DNA from: Cuneatibacter sp. NSJ-177
Lineage (GTDB): Bacteria; Bacillota; Clostridia; Lachnospirales; Lachnospiraceae
Assembly (NCBI RefSeq): GCF_022867805.1
Contig: NZ_JALIFO010000002.1
Location: 248,001-312,000 of the forward strand
Direction: 5' to 3'
DNA: 64,000 nt
The notes beneath the pieces are model-generated. The model saw nothing but the letters and a program-made list of their open reading frames with translations, ran no database searches and had not been told where the DNA came from. Positions 7,960 to 18,705 of this stretch are shown here, in pieces; position 1 is the first letter of the stretch, and each line of letters starts with the position of its first letter. A program made the position numbers and the translations under genes.

Positions 7960-10900
7960 TTACTCTTCGTCCCCTTCCGGCAGTTCCTCAAAATCCTCTA
8001 AATCTTCGTCGGATTCCTCGTCTACGCCGTCCAGTTCATCCTCCGCCTCATCGACATCTTCCTCTTCCAGAGCCGGAATCTTCTTCTCCTCCTCCGGATA
8101 AACGATGCGCTCCTCTTCCTCCAGCAGATCGCTGCCGTCGGTATTCAGCTGCACGGAACGGTATCTCTTCATACCGGTGCCGGCAGGAATCAGCTTACCG
8201 ATGATTACGTTCTCCTTTAAGCCAATCAGCGGATCTACTTTGCCGTTGATCGCAGCCTCGGTCAAAACCTTGGTCGTCTCCTGGAAGGATGCGGCCGACA
8301 GGAAGGAATTGGTAGCCAAAGCCGCCTTGGTGATTCCAAGCATCACCTGTTTGCCCTCCGCAGGCTCTTTGCCCTCGGCATTCAAAGCCGCGTTCATGTC
8401 GTCGTAATCCAGAACGTCCATGGAGGTGCCGGGCAGGATATCGCTGTCGCCGCTGTCCTCGATGCGGATCTTCTTCAACATCTGGCGAACGATCACTTCG
8501 ATATGCTTATCATTGATTTCCACGCCCTGCAGACGGTACACACGCTGTACTTCCTGGATCATATAATCCTGTACGGCGCGGACGCCCTTGATCTTCAGCA
8601 GATCGTGAGGGTTGATGGAACCTTCGGTCAGCTCATCGCCCGGATCCAGAATCTGTCCGTCCTGCACCTTGATACGGGAGCCGTAAGGGATCAGGTAAGT
8701 CTTGCTGTTTCCGGTCTCGCGGTCGGTCACAATGACCTCGCGCTTTTTCTTGGTATCCTTGATATACACCTCGCCGCCGATCTCTGCAATGATCGCCAGG
8801 CCCTTGGGCTTTCTGGCCTCAAACAGTTCCTCAACACGGGGAAGACCTTGGGTGATATCGTCTCCGGCCACGCCGCCGGTATGGAAGGTACGCATGGTCA
8901 GCTGGGTACCCGGCTCACCGATGGACTGAGCTGCGATGATGCCGACGGCCTCGCCGACCTGCACCGAATCGCCGGTGGCCAGGTTGGAGCCGTAGCACTT
9001 CGCGCAGACGCCCAGATGGGAGCGGCAGGTCAGCACGGTGCGGATCTTAACGGATTTCACACCGGTCTTCATGACCGCGGCGGCCTTTCTCGGAGTCATC
9101 AGCTCATTGGCATGGCCCACGATCTCGCCGGTATTCGGATCCACTACATCCGCTGCCAGGGTACGGCCGGTAATTCTCTCTTCCAGGCTCTCGATCACTT
9201 CCTGTCCGTCCACAAAGGCGCGGATTTCCAGGAACGGGATCTCGCCGCCCTCGGAACAGTCGTCCTCCCGGATGATCAGATCCTGGGACACATCCACCAG
9301 ACGTCTCGTCAGGTAACCGGAGTCGGCGGTACGCAGAGCCGTATCCGACAGACCTTTTCTGGCGCCGTGAGCGGAAATGAAATACTCCAGAACGTCCAGG
9401 CCTTCCCGGAAGTTGGACTTGATCGGCAGCTCGATGGTACGTCCGGTGGTATCCGCCATCAGTCCGCGCATACCGGCCAGCTGCTTGATCTGCTTATCGG
9501 AACCACGGGCGCCGGAGTCCGCCATCATAAAGATGTTGTTGTACTTATCCAGGCCGCCCAGCAGCTCTTTGGTCAAAATATCATCGGTCTCTTTCCAGGT
9601 CTCGATGACTTCTTTATAACGCTCTTCCTCGGTGATCAGGCCGCGGCGGAAGTTCTTGCTGATGATATCCACCTGGTCCTGAGCCGCCTTGATCAGATCC
9701 TTCTTCTTGGCCGGAACGGTCATGTCGGAGATGGATACGGTCATGGCTGCGCGGGTGGAATACTTATATCCGATGGCTTTGATCCGGTCCAGTACCTCGG
9801 CCGTCTCGGTGGTGCCATGGGTGTTGATGACTTTCTCCAGGATCTGCTTTAAGCCCTTCTTGCCGACGTGGAAGTCGACTTCCAGTTTCAGCTCATTGCC
9901 CGGAACCGAACGGTCCACAAAGCCAAGATCCTGCTCGATGATCTCATTGAAGATAAAACGGCCCAAGGTGGATTCCACATTTCCGGTCATCTCGGTGCCG
10001 TCCGGCATCTCCTTGGTCACGCGGACATGGATGCGGGCGTGAAGATCCAGCTCTTTATTCTCATAGGCCAGGATCGCTTCATTGATATCCTTGAAATATT
10101 TGCCTTCGCCCAACACACCGGGACGCTCCTGAGTCAGGTAATAAATTCCCAGAACCATATCCTGGGACGGAACCGCCACAGGTCCGCCGTCAGAAGGCTT
10201 CAGCAGGTTGTTCGGGGACAGCAGCAAGAACCGGCACTCGGCCTGCGCTTCCACACTGAGGGGCAGATGGACTGCCATCTGGTCGCCGTCAAAGTCGGCG
10301 TTGTATGCGGTACAAACCAGAGGATGCAGCTTGATCGCCTTGCCCTCGACCAGGATCGGCTCGAAAGCCTGGATTCCCAGACGGTGCAGCGTAGGGGCGC
10401 GGTTCAGCATAACCGGGTGCTCCTTGATCACGTCTTCCAGCACATCGAACACTTCGGACTGGAGACGCTCCACCATCTTTTTCGCGCTCTTGATATTGTG
10501 GGCAATGCCTCTGCCGACCAGCTCTTTCATGACAAAGGGCTTGAACAGCTCAATGGCCATCTCTTTCGGCAGGCCGCACTGATAAATCTTTAATTCGGGA
10601 CCGACTACGATAACAGAACGACCGGAATAGTCGACACGTTTTCCCAGCAGGTTCTGACGAAACCGGCCCTGTTTTCCCTTCAGCATATCGGAGAGGGATT
10701 TCAGCGGACGGTTTCCGGGACCCGTAACCGGACGGCCGCGGCGGCCGTTGTCGATCAGAGCGTCCACAGCTTCCTGAAGCATCCGCTTCTCGTTGCGGAC
10801 AATGATATCCGGCGCGCCCAGCTCTAAAAGGCGGGCCAGACGGTTGTTCCGGTTAATGATCCGGCGGTACAGATCGTTCAGGTCGGAGGTGGCGAAACGG

Positions 10901-11667
10901 CCGCCGTCCAGCTGTACCATCGGGCGCAGATCCGGAGGAATCACCGGCACCACGTCCATGATCATCCACTCCGGCTTATTGCCGGAAGCCTTGAACGCCT
11001 CCACGACCTCCAGGCGCTTGATGATGCGGGCGCGCTTCTGGCCGCTGGCATCTTTCAGCTTGGTGCGGAGGTCCAGAGAATCCTTTTCCAGATCAATCGC
11101 CTTTAAAAGTTCCTGAATCGCCTCGGCGCCCATGCCGACACGGAAGTTGTTGTGGCCGTATTTTTCCACAGCTTCCCGGTATTCCTTCTCGGAAAGCACC
11201 TGCTTATACTGCAGATCGGTGCTGCCCTGATCCAGGACAATATAGGAGGCAAAGTACAAAACCTTCTCCAAAGTCCGGGGGGACAGATCCAGGATCAGGC
11301 CCATCCGGCTGGGAATCCCTTTAAAATACCAGATATGGGAGACCGGCGCGGCCAGGGCGATATGGCCCATCCGCTCGCGGCGGACGCTGGCCTTCGTCAC
11401 CTCGACGCCGCAGCGGTCGCAGATTACGCCTTTATAGCGGATCTTCTTATACTTTCCGCAGTGGCATTCCCAGTCCTTGTTCGGCCCGAAAATGCGCTCG
11501 CAGAACAGGCCGTCCTTTTCCGGCTTCAAAGTACGGTAATTGATGGTCTCTGGTTTCTTCACTTCGCCGTGGGACCAATCCAAGATTTTTTCCGGAGACG
11601 CCAGGCCTATTTTAATCGCATCAAATATCAATGGTTGGTAATTATCCTCATTGTTCATTGCAGGCAT
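7960..11667 (-). CDS. rpoC: DNA-directed RNA polymerase subunit beta'
   Basis: 1235-residue catalytic subunit of RNA polymerase. The N-terminal zinc-binding region ([24 protein letters not shown]) appears near residue 68. The absolutely conserved [16 protein letters not shown] holds the three Mg2+-binding aspartates. The second zinc site ([13 protein letters not shown]) and the trigger-loop region [16 protein letters not shown] follow. The C terminus ends in a long acidic tail ([20 protein letters not shown]), common in clostridia. AGGAG lies 6 nt before the ATG at 11667. It starts 14 nt after rpoB and is cotranscribed with it. There is no inserted domain or inactivating change. Confidence 0.98.
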   Translation of the reverse strand: MPAMNNEDNYQPLIFDAIKIGLASPEKILDWSHGEVKKPETINYRTLKPEKDGLFCERIFGPNKDWECHCGKYKKIRYKGVICDRCGVEVTKASVRRERMGHIALAAPVSHIWYFKGIPSRMGLILDLSPRTLEKVLYFASYIVLDQGSTDLQYKQVLSEKEYREAVEKYGHNNFRVGMGAEAIQELLKAIDLEKDSLDLRTKLKDASGQKRARIIKRLEVVEAFKASGNKPEWMIMDVVPVIPPDLRPMVQLDGGRFATSDLNDLYRRIINRNNRLARLLELGAPDIIVRNEKRMLQEAVDALIDNGRRGRPVTGPGNRPLKSLSDMLKGKQGRFRQNLLGKRVDYSGRSVIVVGPELKIYQCGLPKEMAIELFKPFVMKELVGRGIAHNIKSAKKMVERLQSEVFDVLEDVIKEHPVMLNRAPTLHRLGIQAFEPILVEGKAIKLHPLVCTAYNADFDGDQMAVHLPLSVEAQAECRFLLLSPNNLLKPSDGGPVAVPSQDMVLGIYYLTQERPGVLGEGKYFKDINEAILAYENKELDLHARIHVRVTKEMPDGTEMTGNVESTLGRFIFNEIIEQDLGFVDRSVPGNELKLEVDFHVGKKGLKQILEKVINTHGTTETAEVLDRIKAIGYKYSTRAAMTVSISDMTVPAKKKDLIKAAQDQVDIISKNFRRGLITEEERYKEVIETWKETDDILTKELLGGLDKYNNIFMMADSGARGSDKQIKQLAGMRGLMADTTGRTIELPIKSNFREGLDVLEYFISAHGARKGLSDTALRTADSGYLTRRLVDVSQDLIIREDDCSEGGEIPFLEIRAFVDGQEVIESLEERITGRTLAADVVDPNTGEIVGHANELMTPRKAAAVMKTGVKSVKIRTVLTCRSHLGVCAKCYGSNLATGDSVQVGEAVGIIAAQSIGEPGTQLTMRTFHTGGVAGDDITQGLPRVEELFEARKPKGLAIIAEIGGEVYIKDTKKKREVIVTDRETGNSKTYLIPYGSRIKVQDGQILDPGDELTEGSINPHDLLKIKGVRAVQDYMIQEVQRVYRLQGVEINDKHIEVIVRQMLKKIRIEDSGDSDILPGTSMDVLDYDDMNAALNAEGKEPAEGKQVMLGITKAALATNSFLSAASFQETTKVLTEAAINGKVDPLIGLKENVIIGKLIPAGTGMKRYRSVQLNTDGSDLLEEEERIVYPEEEKKIPALEEEDVDEAEDELDGVDEESDEDLEDFEELPEGDEE

Positions 11668-11681
11668 GTTGTTCTCCTCTC

Positions 11682-14600
11682 TTATTCTTCGTCAAAATCA
11701 TCCGCTTCGGCTTCGGAGTCTTCCAGCCCTTCCAGGCTCTCCAACAATTCCTCCTCCGGATCCACGTCCACCAGCTCGCCGCCGGCAAATTCCTGCTCCT
11801 GATAGCCGTGGGCGCCAAAGGACTCCTGCTGGCGGGGTTCCCGGTCGCCTTCGATGACCGAGCGCAAATCCCGCTCATTGTAGTCCACGTTCTCCTGGAC
11901 TTCCACTTCGGTTCCGTCGTCGCGCAGCAGCTTGACGTCGAGACCCAGGGATTGCAGTTCCTTCAGCAGTACTTTGAAGGATTCGGGCACGCCGGGGGTC
12001 GGGATATTGCCGCCTTTAATGATCGCCTCGTAGGTCTTCACACGGCCCACCACGTCGTCGGACTTCACAGTCAGGATTTCCTGCAGCGTATAGGCTGCGC
12101 CGTAGGCCTCCAGGGCCCACACTTCCATCTCTCCGAAACGCTGGCCGCCGAACTGGGCCTTTCCGCCCAAAGGCTGCTGCGTGACCAGGGAGTAAGGTCC
12201 GGTGGAACGGGCATGGATCTTATCGTCCACCAGATGGTGCAGTTTCAGGTAGTGCATGTGTCCGATCGTAACCTTGCCGTCGAAGTTCTCGCCGGTCCGG
12301 CCGTCGCGCAGCTGAACCTTACCTTCTCTGGTGATCGGCACGCCTTTCCAAACCTCCCGGTGTTCCAGGTGGCTTCCCAGATATTCCATGACGTCATCGC
12401 GGATGGCGCCTTTATATTTTGCTTCAAACTCTTCCCAGCTGGAATTGACATAATCATTGGCCAGCTCCAGCGTATCCATGATGTCGTCCTCATTGGCGCC
12501 GTCAAAGACCGGAGTGATCACCTTAAAGCCAAGGGCCTCGGAGGCCAGGCTCAGATGGGTTTCCAGCACCTGTCCGATATTCATACGGGACGGTACGCCC
12601 AGAGGATTCAGCACGATATCCAGCGGACGGCCGTTGGGCAGGTAAGGCATATCCTCCACCGGCAGCACGCGGGAGACAACACCCTTGTTTCCGTGACGTC
12701 CGGCCATCTTATCGCCGACTGAGATCTTTCTCTTCTGGGCAATATAGATGCGAACCGTCTCATTCACGCCCGGAGACAGCTCGTCGCCGTTCTCCCTGGT
12801 GAATACTTTTGCGTCAACGACAATGCCGTAAGCGCCGTGAGGCACTTTCAGGGACGTGTCGCGGACCTCTCTGGCCTTCTCGCCGAAGATGGCGCGCAGC
12901 AGCCGTTCCTCCGCGGTCAGCTCGGTCTCGCCCTTCGGCGTCACCTTTCCGACCAGGATATCTCCGGCGCGGACTTCCGCACCGATGCGGATAATGCCGC
13001 GGTCGTCCAGATCCTTCAGCGAATCATCGCCGACACCGGGCACGTCGCGGGTAATCTCTTCCGGCCCCAGCTTGGTATCGCGGGCCTCGGCCTCATACTC
13101 TTCAATATGAATCGAGGTATAGACGTCGTCGCGCACCAGACGCTCGCTCAAAAGAACGGCGTCCTCGTAGTTATAGCCTTCCCAGGTCATAAAGCCGATC
13201 AGCGGGTTCTTGCCGAGGCCGATCTCGCCGCCGCTGGTGGACGGGCCGTCCGCCAGCACGTCACCCTTCTTTACGATCTGGCCCTTATCCACGAGGGGCT
13301 TCTGGTTGTAGCAGTTGCTCTGGTTGCTTCTCTTAAATTTGATCAGATGGTACTCGTCTCTGCTGCCGTCCTCCGCTCTCACGGTAATGGAATCCGAGGA
13401 CACCCGTTCCACGGTTCCGTTATGCCGCGCAAGGACGCAGACGCCGGAGTCCACCGCCGCTTTGCTCTCCATACCGGTTCCGACAATCGGAGTCTCTGTG
13501 ATCATCAGCGGCACGGCCTGACGCTGCATGTTGGATCCCATCAGCGCACGGTTGGCATCGTCGTTTTCCAGGAAAGGAATCATGGAGGTAGCCACGGAGA
13601 ACACCATCTTCGGGGATACGTCCATCAGATCGATTTTTTGTTTCTGGAATTCGGAAGTCTCCTCCCGGAAACGGCCGGCTACATTGTTATTGATAAAGTG
13701 GCCTTCCTCATCCAGGGGAGAGTTGGCCTGTGCGACAATATAATTGTCCTCCTCGTCGGCGGTCAGATAGACCACCTCGTCCGTAACCACCGGGTTCTTC
13801 GGATCCGTCTTGTCGACGACGCGGTAAGGCGCTTCGATGAAACCGTATTCATTGACCCGCGCATAGGTGGCCAGGGAGTTGATCAGACCGATGTTCGGAC
13901 CTTCAGGGGTCTCGATGGGGCACATTCTTCCATAGTGGGAATAGTGTACGTCTCGAACCTCGAATCCGGCGCGGTCACGGGACAGGCCGCCGGGGCCCAG
14001 GGCGGACAGACGCCGCTTATGGGTCAGTTCGGCCAGCGGATTGTTCTGGTCCATGAACTGGGACAGCTGGGAGCTTCCGAAGAACTCCTTGACCGCCGCG
14101 GTCACGGGCTTGATATTGATCAGGGACTGGGGAGAAATATCCTCCTGGTCCTGGGTTGTCATACGCTCGCGCACCACCCGCTCCATACGGGACAGGCCGA
14201 TGCGGTACTGGTTCTGGAGAAGCTCGCCGACCGCACGGATCCGGCGGTTGCCCAGATGATCGATATCGTCGTTGTTTCCGATGCCCTCGCTGAGGTGCAT
14301 GCAGTAGTTGATCGACGCAAAGATATCTTCCTTGGTGATGTGCTTCGGAACCAAATTGGCAATATTTTTGCGGACCGCGTCCTTCAATTCCTCCTCGTCG
14401 GGGAACTGCTGAAGCAGATTCATCAGTTCAGGGAAGAAAACATTCTCCCGGATTCCGACATCCATGGGGTCAAAATTCACGTAGCCGGACATGTCGACCA
14501 TCAGGTTCGAGAGGATCTTGATCTTCCGCTCCTCCCCCTGCAGGTAAACAAAGGGAATGCCGGCGTTTTGAATCTCCGTGGCCATCTCCTTGGTCACATT

Positions 14601-15536
14601 GGTCCCGGCCTCGGCCAAGACCTCCCCCGTCTCCATATCAATGACGTCCTCGGCCAGGATGTGGCCGACGATTCTCTTATTTAAATGAAGTTTTTTATTG
14701 AATTTATAACGTCCTACCTTGGCCAGGTCATATCTTCTCGGATCGAAGAACATGCTTTCCAGCAGGCTTCTGGCGTTGTCCACATAGAGCGGCTCGCCGG
14801 GACGGATTTTTTTATAGAGATCCAGCAGGCCTTCGTCCGCGTTGGTCGCGGTATCCTTGCCGAAGCTTGCCATGATCATCGGTTCCTCGCCGAACAGTTC
14901 TAAAATCTCCGCATTGGTTCCCACGCCGAGGGCGCGGACCAGCACGGTCACCGGAACTTTCCTGGTACGGTCCACGCGGACATAGAAAACGTCGTTGGAG
15001 TCGGTCTCATACTCCAGCCACGCACCGCGGTTCGGGATCACCGTACAGGAATAGAGGTTCTTTCCAATCTTATCGTGAGATACGCCGTAGTAGATGCCGG
15101 GGGAACGCACCAACTGACTGACGATAACACGCTCAGCGCCATTAATTACGAAAGAGCCTGTCTCCGTCATCAGCGGCAGGTCACCCATGAATATTTCGTG
15201 TTCTTTAATTTCGCTGGTCTCTTCGTTGATCAAACGAACCTTTACCTTTAACGGGGCCGCAAAGGTCGCATCTCTTTCTTTGCACTCTTCTATGGAATAT
15301 TTTACGTCATCTCTGCACAAAGTAAAGTCGACAAATTCCAGACTGAGGTGGCCGCTGAAGTCGGCAATGGGTGAGATGTCTTCAAAAACCTCTTTCAGCC
15401 CCTCATTTAAGAACCACTGGTAGGAATCCTTCTGAATTTCGATGAAGTTCGGCATCCCCAGTACTTCTTTTTGTCTTGAGTAACTCATTCGCACGCCTTT
15501 TCCGGCTCTCACCGGGCGCATTCTGCAATTCTCCAT
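11682..15536 (-). CDS. rpoB: DNA-directed RNA polymerase subunit beta
   Basis: 1284-residue subunit forming the other half of the polymerase active cleft. Recognisable regions include [28 protein letters not shown] at the N terminus, the rifampicin pocket [40 protein letters not shown] (wild-type pattern at the usual resistance positions) and [19 protein letters not shown] near the active centre. [22 protein letters not shown] lies near the end, followed by an acidic tail. The start [14 protein letters not shown] at 15536 has GGGGTGA upstream; the frame is open further up to 15593 but the extension is not conserved. A strong promoter precedes it, and L7/L12 genes are not adjacent. Confidence 0.98.
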   Translation of the reverse strand: MENCRMRPVRAGKGVRMSYSRQKEVLGMPNFIEIQKDSYQWFLNEGLKEVFEDISPIADFSGHLSLEFVDFTLCRDDVKYSIEECKERDATFAAPLKVKVRLINEETSEIKEHEIFMGDLPLMTETGSFVINGAERVIVSQLVRSPGIYYGVSHDKIGKNLYSCTVIPNRGAWLEYETDSNDVFYVRVDRTRKVPVTVLVRALGVGTNAEILELFGEEPMIMASFGKDTATNADEGLLDLYKKIRPGEPLYVDNARSLLESMFFDPRRYDLAKVGRYKFNKKLHLNKRIVGHILAEDVIDMETGEVLAEAGTNVTKEMATEIQNAGIPFVYLQGEERKIKILSNLMVDMSGYVNFDPMDVGIRENVFFPELMNLLQQFPDEEELKDAVRKNIANLVPKHITKEDIFASINYCMHLSEGIGNNDDIDHLGNRRIRAVGELLQNQYRIGLSRMERVVRERMTTQDQEDISPQSLINIKPVTAAVKEFFGSSQLSQFMDQNNPLAELTHKRRLSALGPGGLSRDRAGFEVRDVHYSHYGRMCPIETPEGPNIGLINSLATYARVNEYGFIEAPYRVVDKTDPKNPVVTDEVVYLTADEEDNYIVAQANSPLDEEGHFINNNVAGRFREETSEFQKQKIDLMDVSPKMVFSVATSMIPFLENDDANRALMGSNMQRQAVPLMITETPIVGTGMESKAAVDSGVCVLARHNGTVERVSSDSITVRAEDGSRDEYHLIKFKRSNQSNCYNQKPLVDKGQIVKKGDVLADGPSTSGGEIGLGKNPLIGFMTWEGYNYEDAVLLSERLVRDDVYTSIHIEEYEAEARDTKLGPEEITRDVPGVGDDSLKDLDDRGIIRIGAEVRAGDILVGKVTPKGETELTAEERLLRAIFGEKAREVRDTSLKVPHGAYGIVVDAKVFTRENGDELSPGVNETVRIYIAQKRKISVGDKMAGRHGNKGVVSRVLPVEDMPYLPNGRPLDIVLNPLGVPSRMNIGQVLETHLSLASEALGFKVITPVFDGANEDDIMDTLELANDYVNSSWEEFEAKYKGAIRDDVMEYLGSHLEHREVWKGVPITREGKVQLRDGRTGENFDGKVTIGHMHYLKLHHLVDDKIHARSTGPYSLVTQQPLGGKAQFGGQRFGEMEVWALEAYGAAYTLQEILTVKSDDVVGRVKTYEAIIKGGNIPTPGVPESFKVLLKELQSLGLDVKLLRDDGTEVEVQENVDYNERDLRSVIEGDREPRQQESFGAHGYQEQEFAGGELVDVDPEEELLESLEGLEDSEAEADDFDEE

Positions 15537-15618
15537 AGACGATTCACCCCTATATTTTAATCTATATTTACACTCCTGTGTGAGGATAGGCATACATCAC
15601 CACAATAGTGCACATTTA

Positions 15619-15647
15619 AGAATATCAAATAAAAGTCAACCTGTCAA
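15619..15647 (-). promoter_or_regulatory. sigma-A promoter of rpoB-rpoC
   Basis: TTGACA (15642-15647), 17-nt spacer, TATTCT (15619-15624) on the minus strand, about 80 nt before the rpoB start. The rest of the 415-nt stretch between rpoB and selD holds the selD terminator at its far end and no gene that I can see. Confidence 0.82.
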
Positions 15648-15892
15648 CGACTTTTTTTCCAGTTTGACCACTATTTATCCATACTTTTCCTGTTCTTTTT
15701 CCTGACCCGGCACAGAATCCGCTGCTGCTTCTTCCGAAAGCTCCCATCTGCCGGGAGGCATACGATCCCATTTTTTGCAGCTTATCCTTTTCCCATCTTT
15801 TTGTCAATCGTTTTCTGATTTATTCTATCCAATTTTTTCCTATTTTAGTCATATCGCCCAAGAACATCCTCCACCCGGAAAAGGCAGGTATC

Positions 15893-15935
15893 AAAAAAAG
15901 ACAGGATTCCGCTATTTTCCCGGTCCTGCCTCTTT
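15893..15935 (-). terminator. Intrinsic terminator downstream of selD
   Basis: On the minus strand GGCAGGACCGG pairs with CGGAATCCTGTC (with wobbles and a one-base bulge) and is followed by TTTTTTT. It ends the selenium operon before rpoB. Confidence 0.7.
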
Positions 15936-15951
15936 TCTGAAACGCCAAATC

Positions 15952-16989
15952 CTATTCGAGAACAATCCACTCCCCTGTATAGTCCGTCACATATCCCACG
16001 ATCTTGGCATCCGGGATGTACTCCGTCAATTCCCGCCAACACCTTTCCGCCGCGCTCTCCGGCACTGCCATCAGCAGTCCTCCGCTGGTCTGCGGATCAT
16101 AGAAAATATCCTGCATGGCCCGGCTGATCCGATCCGGAACCGCAATGCCGCCTTCCACATAGGTTCTGTTGCGGTAAGCGCCGGCAGGAATGAAGCCCAT
16201 GGCGGCAAGTTCAAGAGCCTCCTCATAAAAAGGCACCCGTCCGGCGGTCAGATGGATGGTGCAGCCGCTCCCCTGAGCCATCTCAAAGCTATGCCCCAGC
16301 AGCCCAAAGCCGGTCACATCCGTGCAGCTGTGGACCGGATATTTCACCATGATGTCCCTGGCCGTCCGGTTCAGCGACGCCATCTGCCGGTAAATCCGAT
16401 CCAGCGTATCTCCGGCCACCATCCCGGCCTTCGCCCCTGTGGTCAAAATGCCGATCCCGATCTTTTTCGTCAGAATCAACACGTCCCCCGGCTTTGCCCC
16501 GCTGTTTGTCAAAACCTTTTTCGGGTGGACGAACCCGGACACAGCCAGACCGTAAATCGGCTCCGCGCCATGGATCGTATGACCGCCGGTGATGATGGCC
16601 CCGGCCTCGTAGGCCTTGTCGTAGCCGCCGCGCAGAATCTCCCGCACCGTTTCCTGCTCCATCCGCTCCGTCAGGCACAGGATATTTAACGCAAGCTTCG
16701 GTTCCCCGCCCATCGCATAAACATCACTCAACGCATTTGCCGCCGCAATCTGCCCATATAGAAACGGGTCGTCCACAATCGGCGGAAAAAAATCCGTAGT
16801 CTGGACCAGCGCCAGATCCTCTTTGATCTGATAGACGCTGGCATCATCGCTCTTATCATACCCGACGATCAGCCGCGGGTCTTCGTGAGTCCGAAACCCT
16901 TCCAGCATATGCGCCAGCGTGCCCGCGCCGACTTTCGCACCGCAGCCAGCGCATTGAGCCAGCTTTGTCAATTTTACTTCTGTTTCCAT
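15952..16989 (-). CDS. selD: Selenide, water dikinase (selenophosphate synthetase)
   Basis: 345-residue enzyme that converts selenide and ATP to selenophosphate, the donor for selenocysteine and selenouridine. The N-terminal loop QCAGCGAKVGAG carries Cys16, aligned with the catalytic Cys17 of E. coli SelD, and Lys19, aligned with Lys20. This copy uses Cys, not selenocysteine. DFFPPIVDDPFLYGQIAAANALSDVYAMGG is the AIRS-type ATP/Mg2+ region and VTGFGLLGHSFEM the second domain signature. The ATG at 16989 follows GAGGAGGCGGGG. It is the last gene of a yedE-yedF-DUF3343-selD operon. Confidence 0.97.
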   Translation of the reverse strand: METEVKLTKLAQCAGCGAKVGAGTLAHMLEGFRTHEDPRLIVGYDKSDDASVYQIKEDLALVQTTDFFPPIVDDPFLYGQIAAANALSDVYAMGGEPKLALNILCLTERMEQETVREILRGGYDKAYEAGAIITGGHTIHGAEPIYGLAVSGFVHPKKVLTNSGAKPGDVLILTKKIGIGILTTGAKAGMVAGDTLDRIYRQMASLNRTARDIMVKYPVHSCTDVTGFGLLGHSFEMAQGSGCTIHLTAGRVPFYEEALELAAMGFIPAGAYRNRTYVEGGIAVPDRISRAMQDIFYDPQTSGGLLMAVPESAAERCWRELTEYIPDAKIVGYVTDYTGEWIVLE

Positions 16990-16999
16990 CCCCGCCTCC

Positions 17000-17245
17000 T
17001 CAGCTGTTTTCCGCGCGGAACAAAATATGGTAACCGTCCGGCCGGACGGACACAACCTGTTCCACCTCCTCCGGCCAGGCTGCCGCCGGACAAGGATCCC
17101 CTGCTTCATACTGCACACAGATTCCGCAGCTGCTGCTGAGGTTCCGGGGGACAGGCATCATCTTCGCCGCCTGTTTCTTCTGCTCACAGAGCTTTTTAAA
17201 ACGAATCGCCCCAAAATGGGAATAAAAGGTCGCTATGTATATCAT
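17000..17245 (-). CDS. DUF3343 protein, putative Se/S carrier-like
   Basis: 81 residues: IYIATFYSHFGAIRFKKLCEQKKQAAKMMPVPRNLSSSCGICVQYEAGDP. The vicinal cysteines in CGICVQY are the family's hallmark. DUF3343 genes recur next to yedF, yedE and selD in anaerobes, and the protein is thought to carry reduced selenium or sulfur (inference from context; no biochemical proof known to me). The start at 17245 follows AGGAAA; the open frame extends further but overlaps yedF. It sits 1 nt after the yedF stop. Confidence 0.85.
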   Translation of the reverse strand: MIYIATFYSHFGAIRFKKLCEQKKQAAKMMPVPRNLSSSCGICVQYEAGDPCPAAAWPEEVEQVVSVRPDGYHILFRAENS

Positions 17246-17246
17246 C

Positions 17247-17453
17247 TCATTTCCTGATGTTGAGCGTAAACTCCCCATCCTTTTCCTCCACTTCCACCTG
17301 ATATCCCTGATGCTCGGCATAGCGGGTCACGTTTTCTCTGGAAGCCGGATTGTCCACAATCATCTGATACTCCGCCTCATCGGAATTCATGGCGTCCCGG
17401 ATTAAGATCACCGGTTCCGGGCAGGAAAGCCCTCTCGCATCCAATCTGTTCAT
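17247..17453 (-). CDS. yedF: TusA-like sulfurtransferase-type selenium metabolism protein YedF
   Basis: 68 residues forming a single SirA/TusA fold. RLDARGLSCPEPVILIRDAM contains the CPxP motif with the reactive Cys11. AGGAGG precedes the ATG at 17453. This is the short form; other YedF proteins carry an extra DsrE domain, absent here and perhaps replaced functionally by the DUF3343 gene just downstream. The role is probably persulfide or selenide handling for SelD. Confidence 0.88.
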   Translation of the reverse strand: MNRLDARGLSCPEPVILIRDAMNSDEAEYQMIVDNPASRENVTRYAEHQGYQVEVEEKDGEFTLNIRK

Positions 17454-17464
17454 CTTTTTCCTCC

Positions 17465-18553
17465 TTATGCTTTCTCTTTTCGAAACGTATTCATACAGGC
17501 AATTGCCAAAACCACGGCAATGCCGATCAGCACTCCGATCTTACCGTTCCCCGTCGGTCCCTCGCCGCTGGAGGCGAGGCCAAAATTGTGGGCAAACGCA
17601 GCGCCGGCCATCAGTCCGAGAACCGCAATGGCGCTGTCGCTATTTCCTTCCCCAGCCAAAACCAGCTGACGCAGCGGGCACCCGCCCAAAAGCACACAGC
17701 CAAAACCGGTCAGCAGCATACCAAGGCCATTCCAAAGCCCGTCGGTATGGGCCACCGCCTGGCCGTCCATTCCCAGCTTAAAATAGGTATCCGGGGTTGC
17801 TGCGGTGAGAATCAGATTACAGATCAGCGCACTGGCCAAAATGGCAAGAAACCCCGCCAAAAGCTTCCACTCCCGGAACAGCACGGCATCTCGGATTCCG
17901 CCGACCATGCACAGGCGGGTTCTCTGCGCCAGCGCGCCGACAATCAAACCGGCCCCCAAGCTGATCATCAGGCCGGCATGTTTCGCACCGGGTCCGCCGC
18001 CTGCTTCCGTAAAATGAATAAAGGAAGGCGCGGCAATCAGGAGAATCAAAAACACAACTTCCAGACCGGCAAACAGCCTGCCTTCCAGCGCTGGAAGCCG
18101 GTAAGTCCGTTTCAGGGAAAAGCCTTTGCTTAAGAAAAATACGCCGGCAAGAATTCCGCAGATAAATCCGGCCAGTCCGAAAACCGCATTCGAATCACCT
18201 CCGGCAAGCCGCAGAATCATGCGGAAAGGGCAGCCTAAAAACATTAAGCAGCCGATCATGACGAAAAAGCCCAGCAAAAAGCGGGTCAACGGCGCGCTGC
18301 CGCCCCGCGAAGAAAATTCCTTCCGGCAGCAGGCCAGAATAAAACTGCCGAGAACCAGCCCGATGATCTCCGGCCGTATGTACTGGACGGCGGCGGCAGA
18401 GTGAAGACCAAGGGCGCCGGAGGTATCTCTCAGAAAGCAGGCAATGCAAAATCCCATGTTGGATGGATTGCCCAAGTATACAAGCAGTGCCGAGAGGATA
18501 CCGATGAGAATTCCGGCGAGAATGATGGTTGTCTTTTCTTTTTTCAAATTCAT
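17465..18553 (-). CDS. yedE: YedE-family putative selenium transporter
   Basis: 362-residue integral membrane protein with two YeeE/YedE (sulf_transp) repeats. Each carries the family's cysteine-glycine motif (FFVMIGCLMFLGCPFRMILRLAGGD and GFGCVLLGGCPLRQLVLAGEGNSDSA), plus TRLCMVGGIRDA. Related TsuA proteins import thiosulfate through such cysteines; the YedE branch is linked by genomic context to selenium. AGGAGG precedes the ATG at 18553. First gene of the selenium operon, divergent from the cysteine desulfurase. Confidence 0.92.
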   Translation of the reverse strand: MNLKKEKTTIILAGILIGILSALLVYLGNPSNMGFCIACFLRDTSGALGLHSAAAVQYIRPEIIGLVLGSFILACCRKEFSSRGGSAPLTRFLLGFFVMIGCLMFLGCPFRMILRLAGGDSNAVFGLAGFICGILAGVFFLSKGFSLKRTYRLPALEGRLFAGLEVVFLILLIAAPSFIHFTEAGGGPGAKHAGLMISLGAGLIVGALAQRTRLCMVGGIRDAVLFREWKLLAGFLAILASALICNLILTAATPDTYFKLGMDGQAVAHTDGLWNGLGMLLTGFGCVLLGGCPLRQLVLAGEGNSDSAIAVLGLMAGAAFAHNFGLASSGEGPTGNGKIGVLIGIAVVLAIACMNTFRKEKA

Positions 18554-18584
18554 AGTTTTTCCTCCTGTATTCCATCGTAAAATC

Positions 18585-18674
18585 AGTATAGCAGATCTCT
18601 TTTTTCTTCTCCAATTATATTTATCGACTTATCCGATCGTTTTATTTGATATTCCGATAAGTATATGATAAGAT
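18585..18674. promoter_or_regulatory. Divergent selenium-cluster promoters with shared inverted repeats
   Basis: Minus strand: TTGGAG (18609-18614), 18-nt spacer, TATACT (18585-18590) for yedE. Plus strand: TTGATA (18646-18651), 17-nt spacer, TAAGAT (18669-18674) for the cysteine desulfurase. Between them, ACTTATCCGAT and ATTCCGATAAGT form an inverted pair with the repeated core TCCGAT (about 18627-18662). That suits a LysR dimer or tetramer, the likely regulator being the LysR protein at 19878-20783. Confidence 0.62.
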
Positions 18675-18705
18675 AAAGAAAAGCCTTAATAGGAGCTGTC
18701 TACCG

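Noticed and set aside
8503-9852. 449-codon open frame on the + strand opposite rpoC, and a 615-codon frame at 12837-14684 opposite rpoB
   Set aside because: Antisense shadows of highly biased rpoC/rpoB codons; no Shine-Dalgarno, no domain-like sequence, and full overlap with essential genes.
15952-16989. Selenocysteine-containing SelD
   Set aside because: The catalytic position is a normal Cys codon; no in-frame TGA followed by a SECIS-like hairpin was seen.
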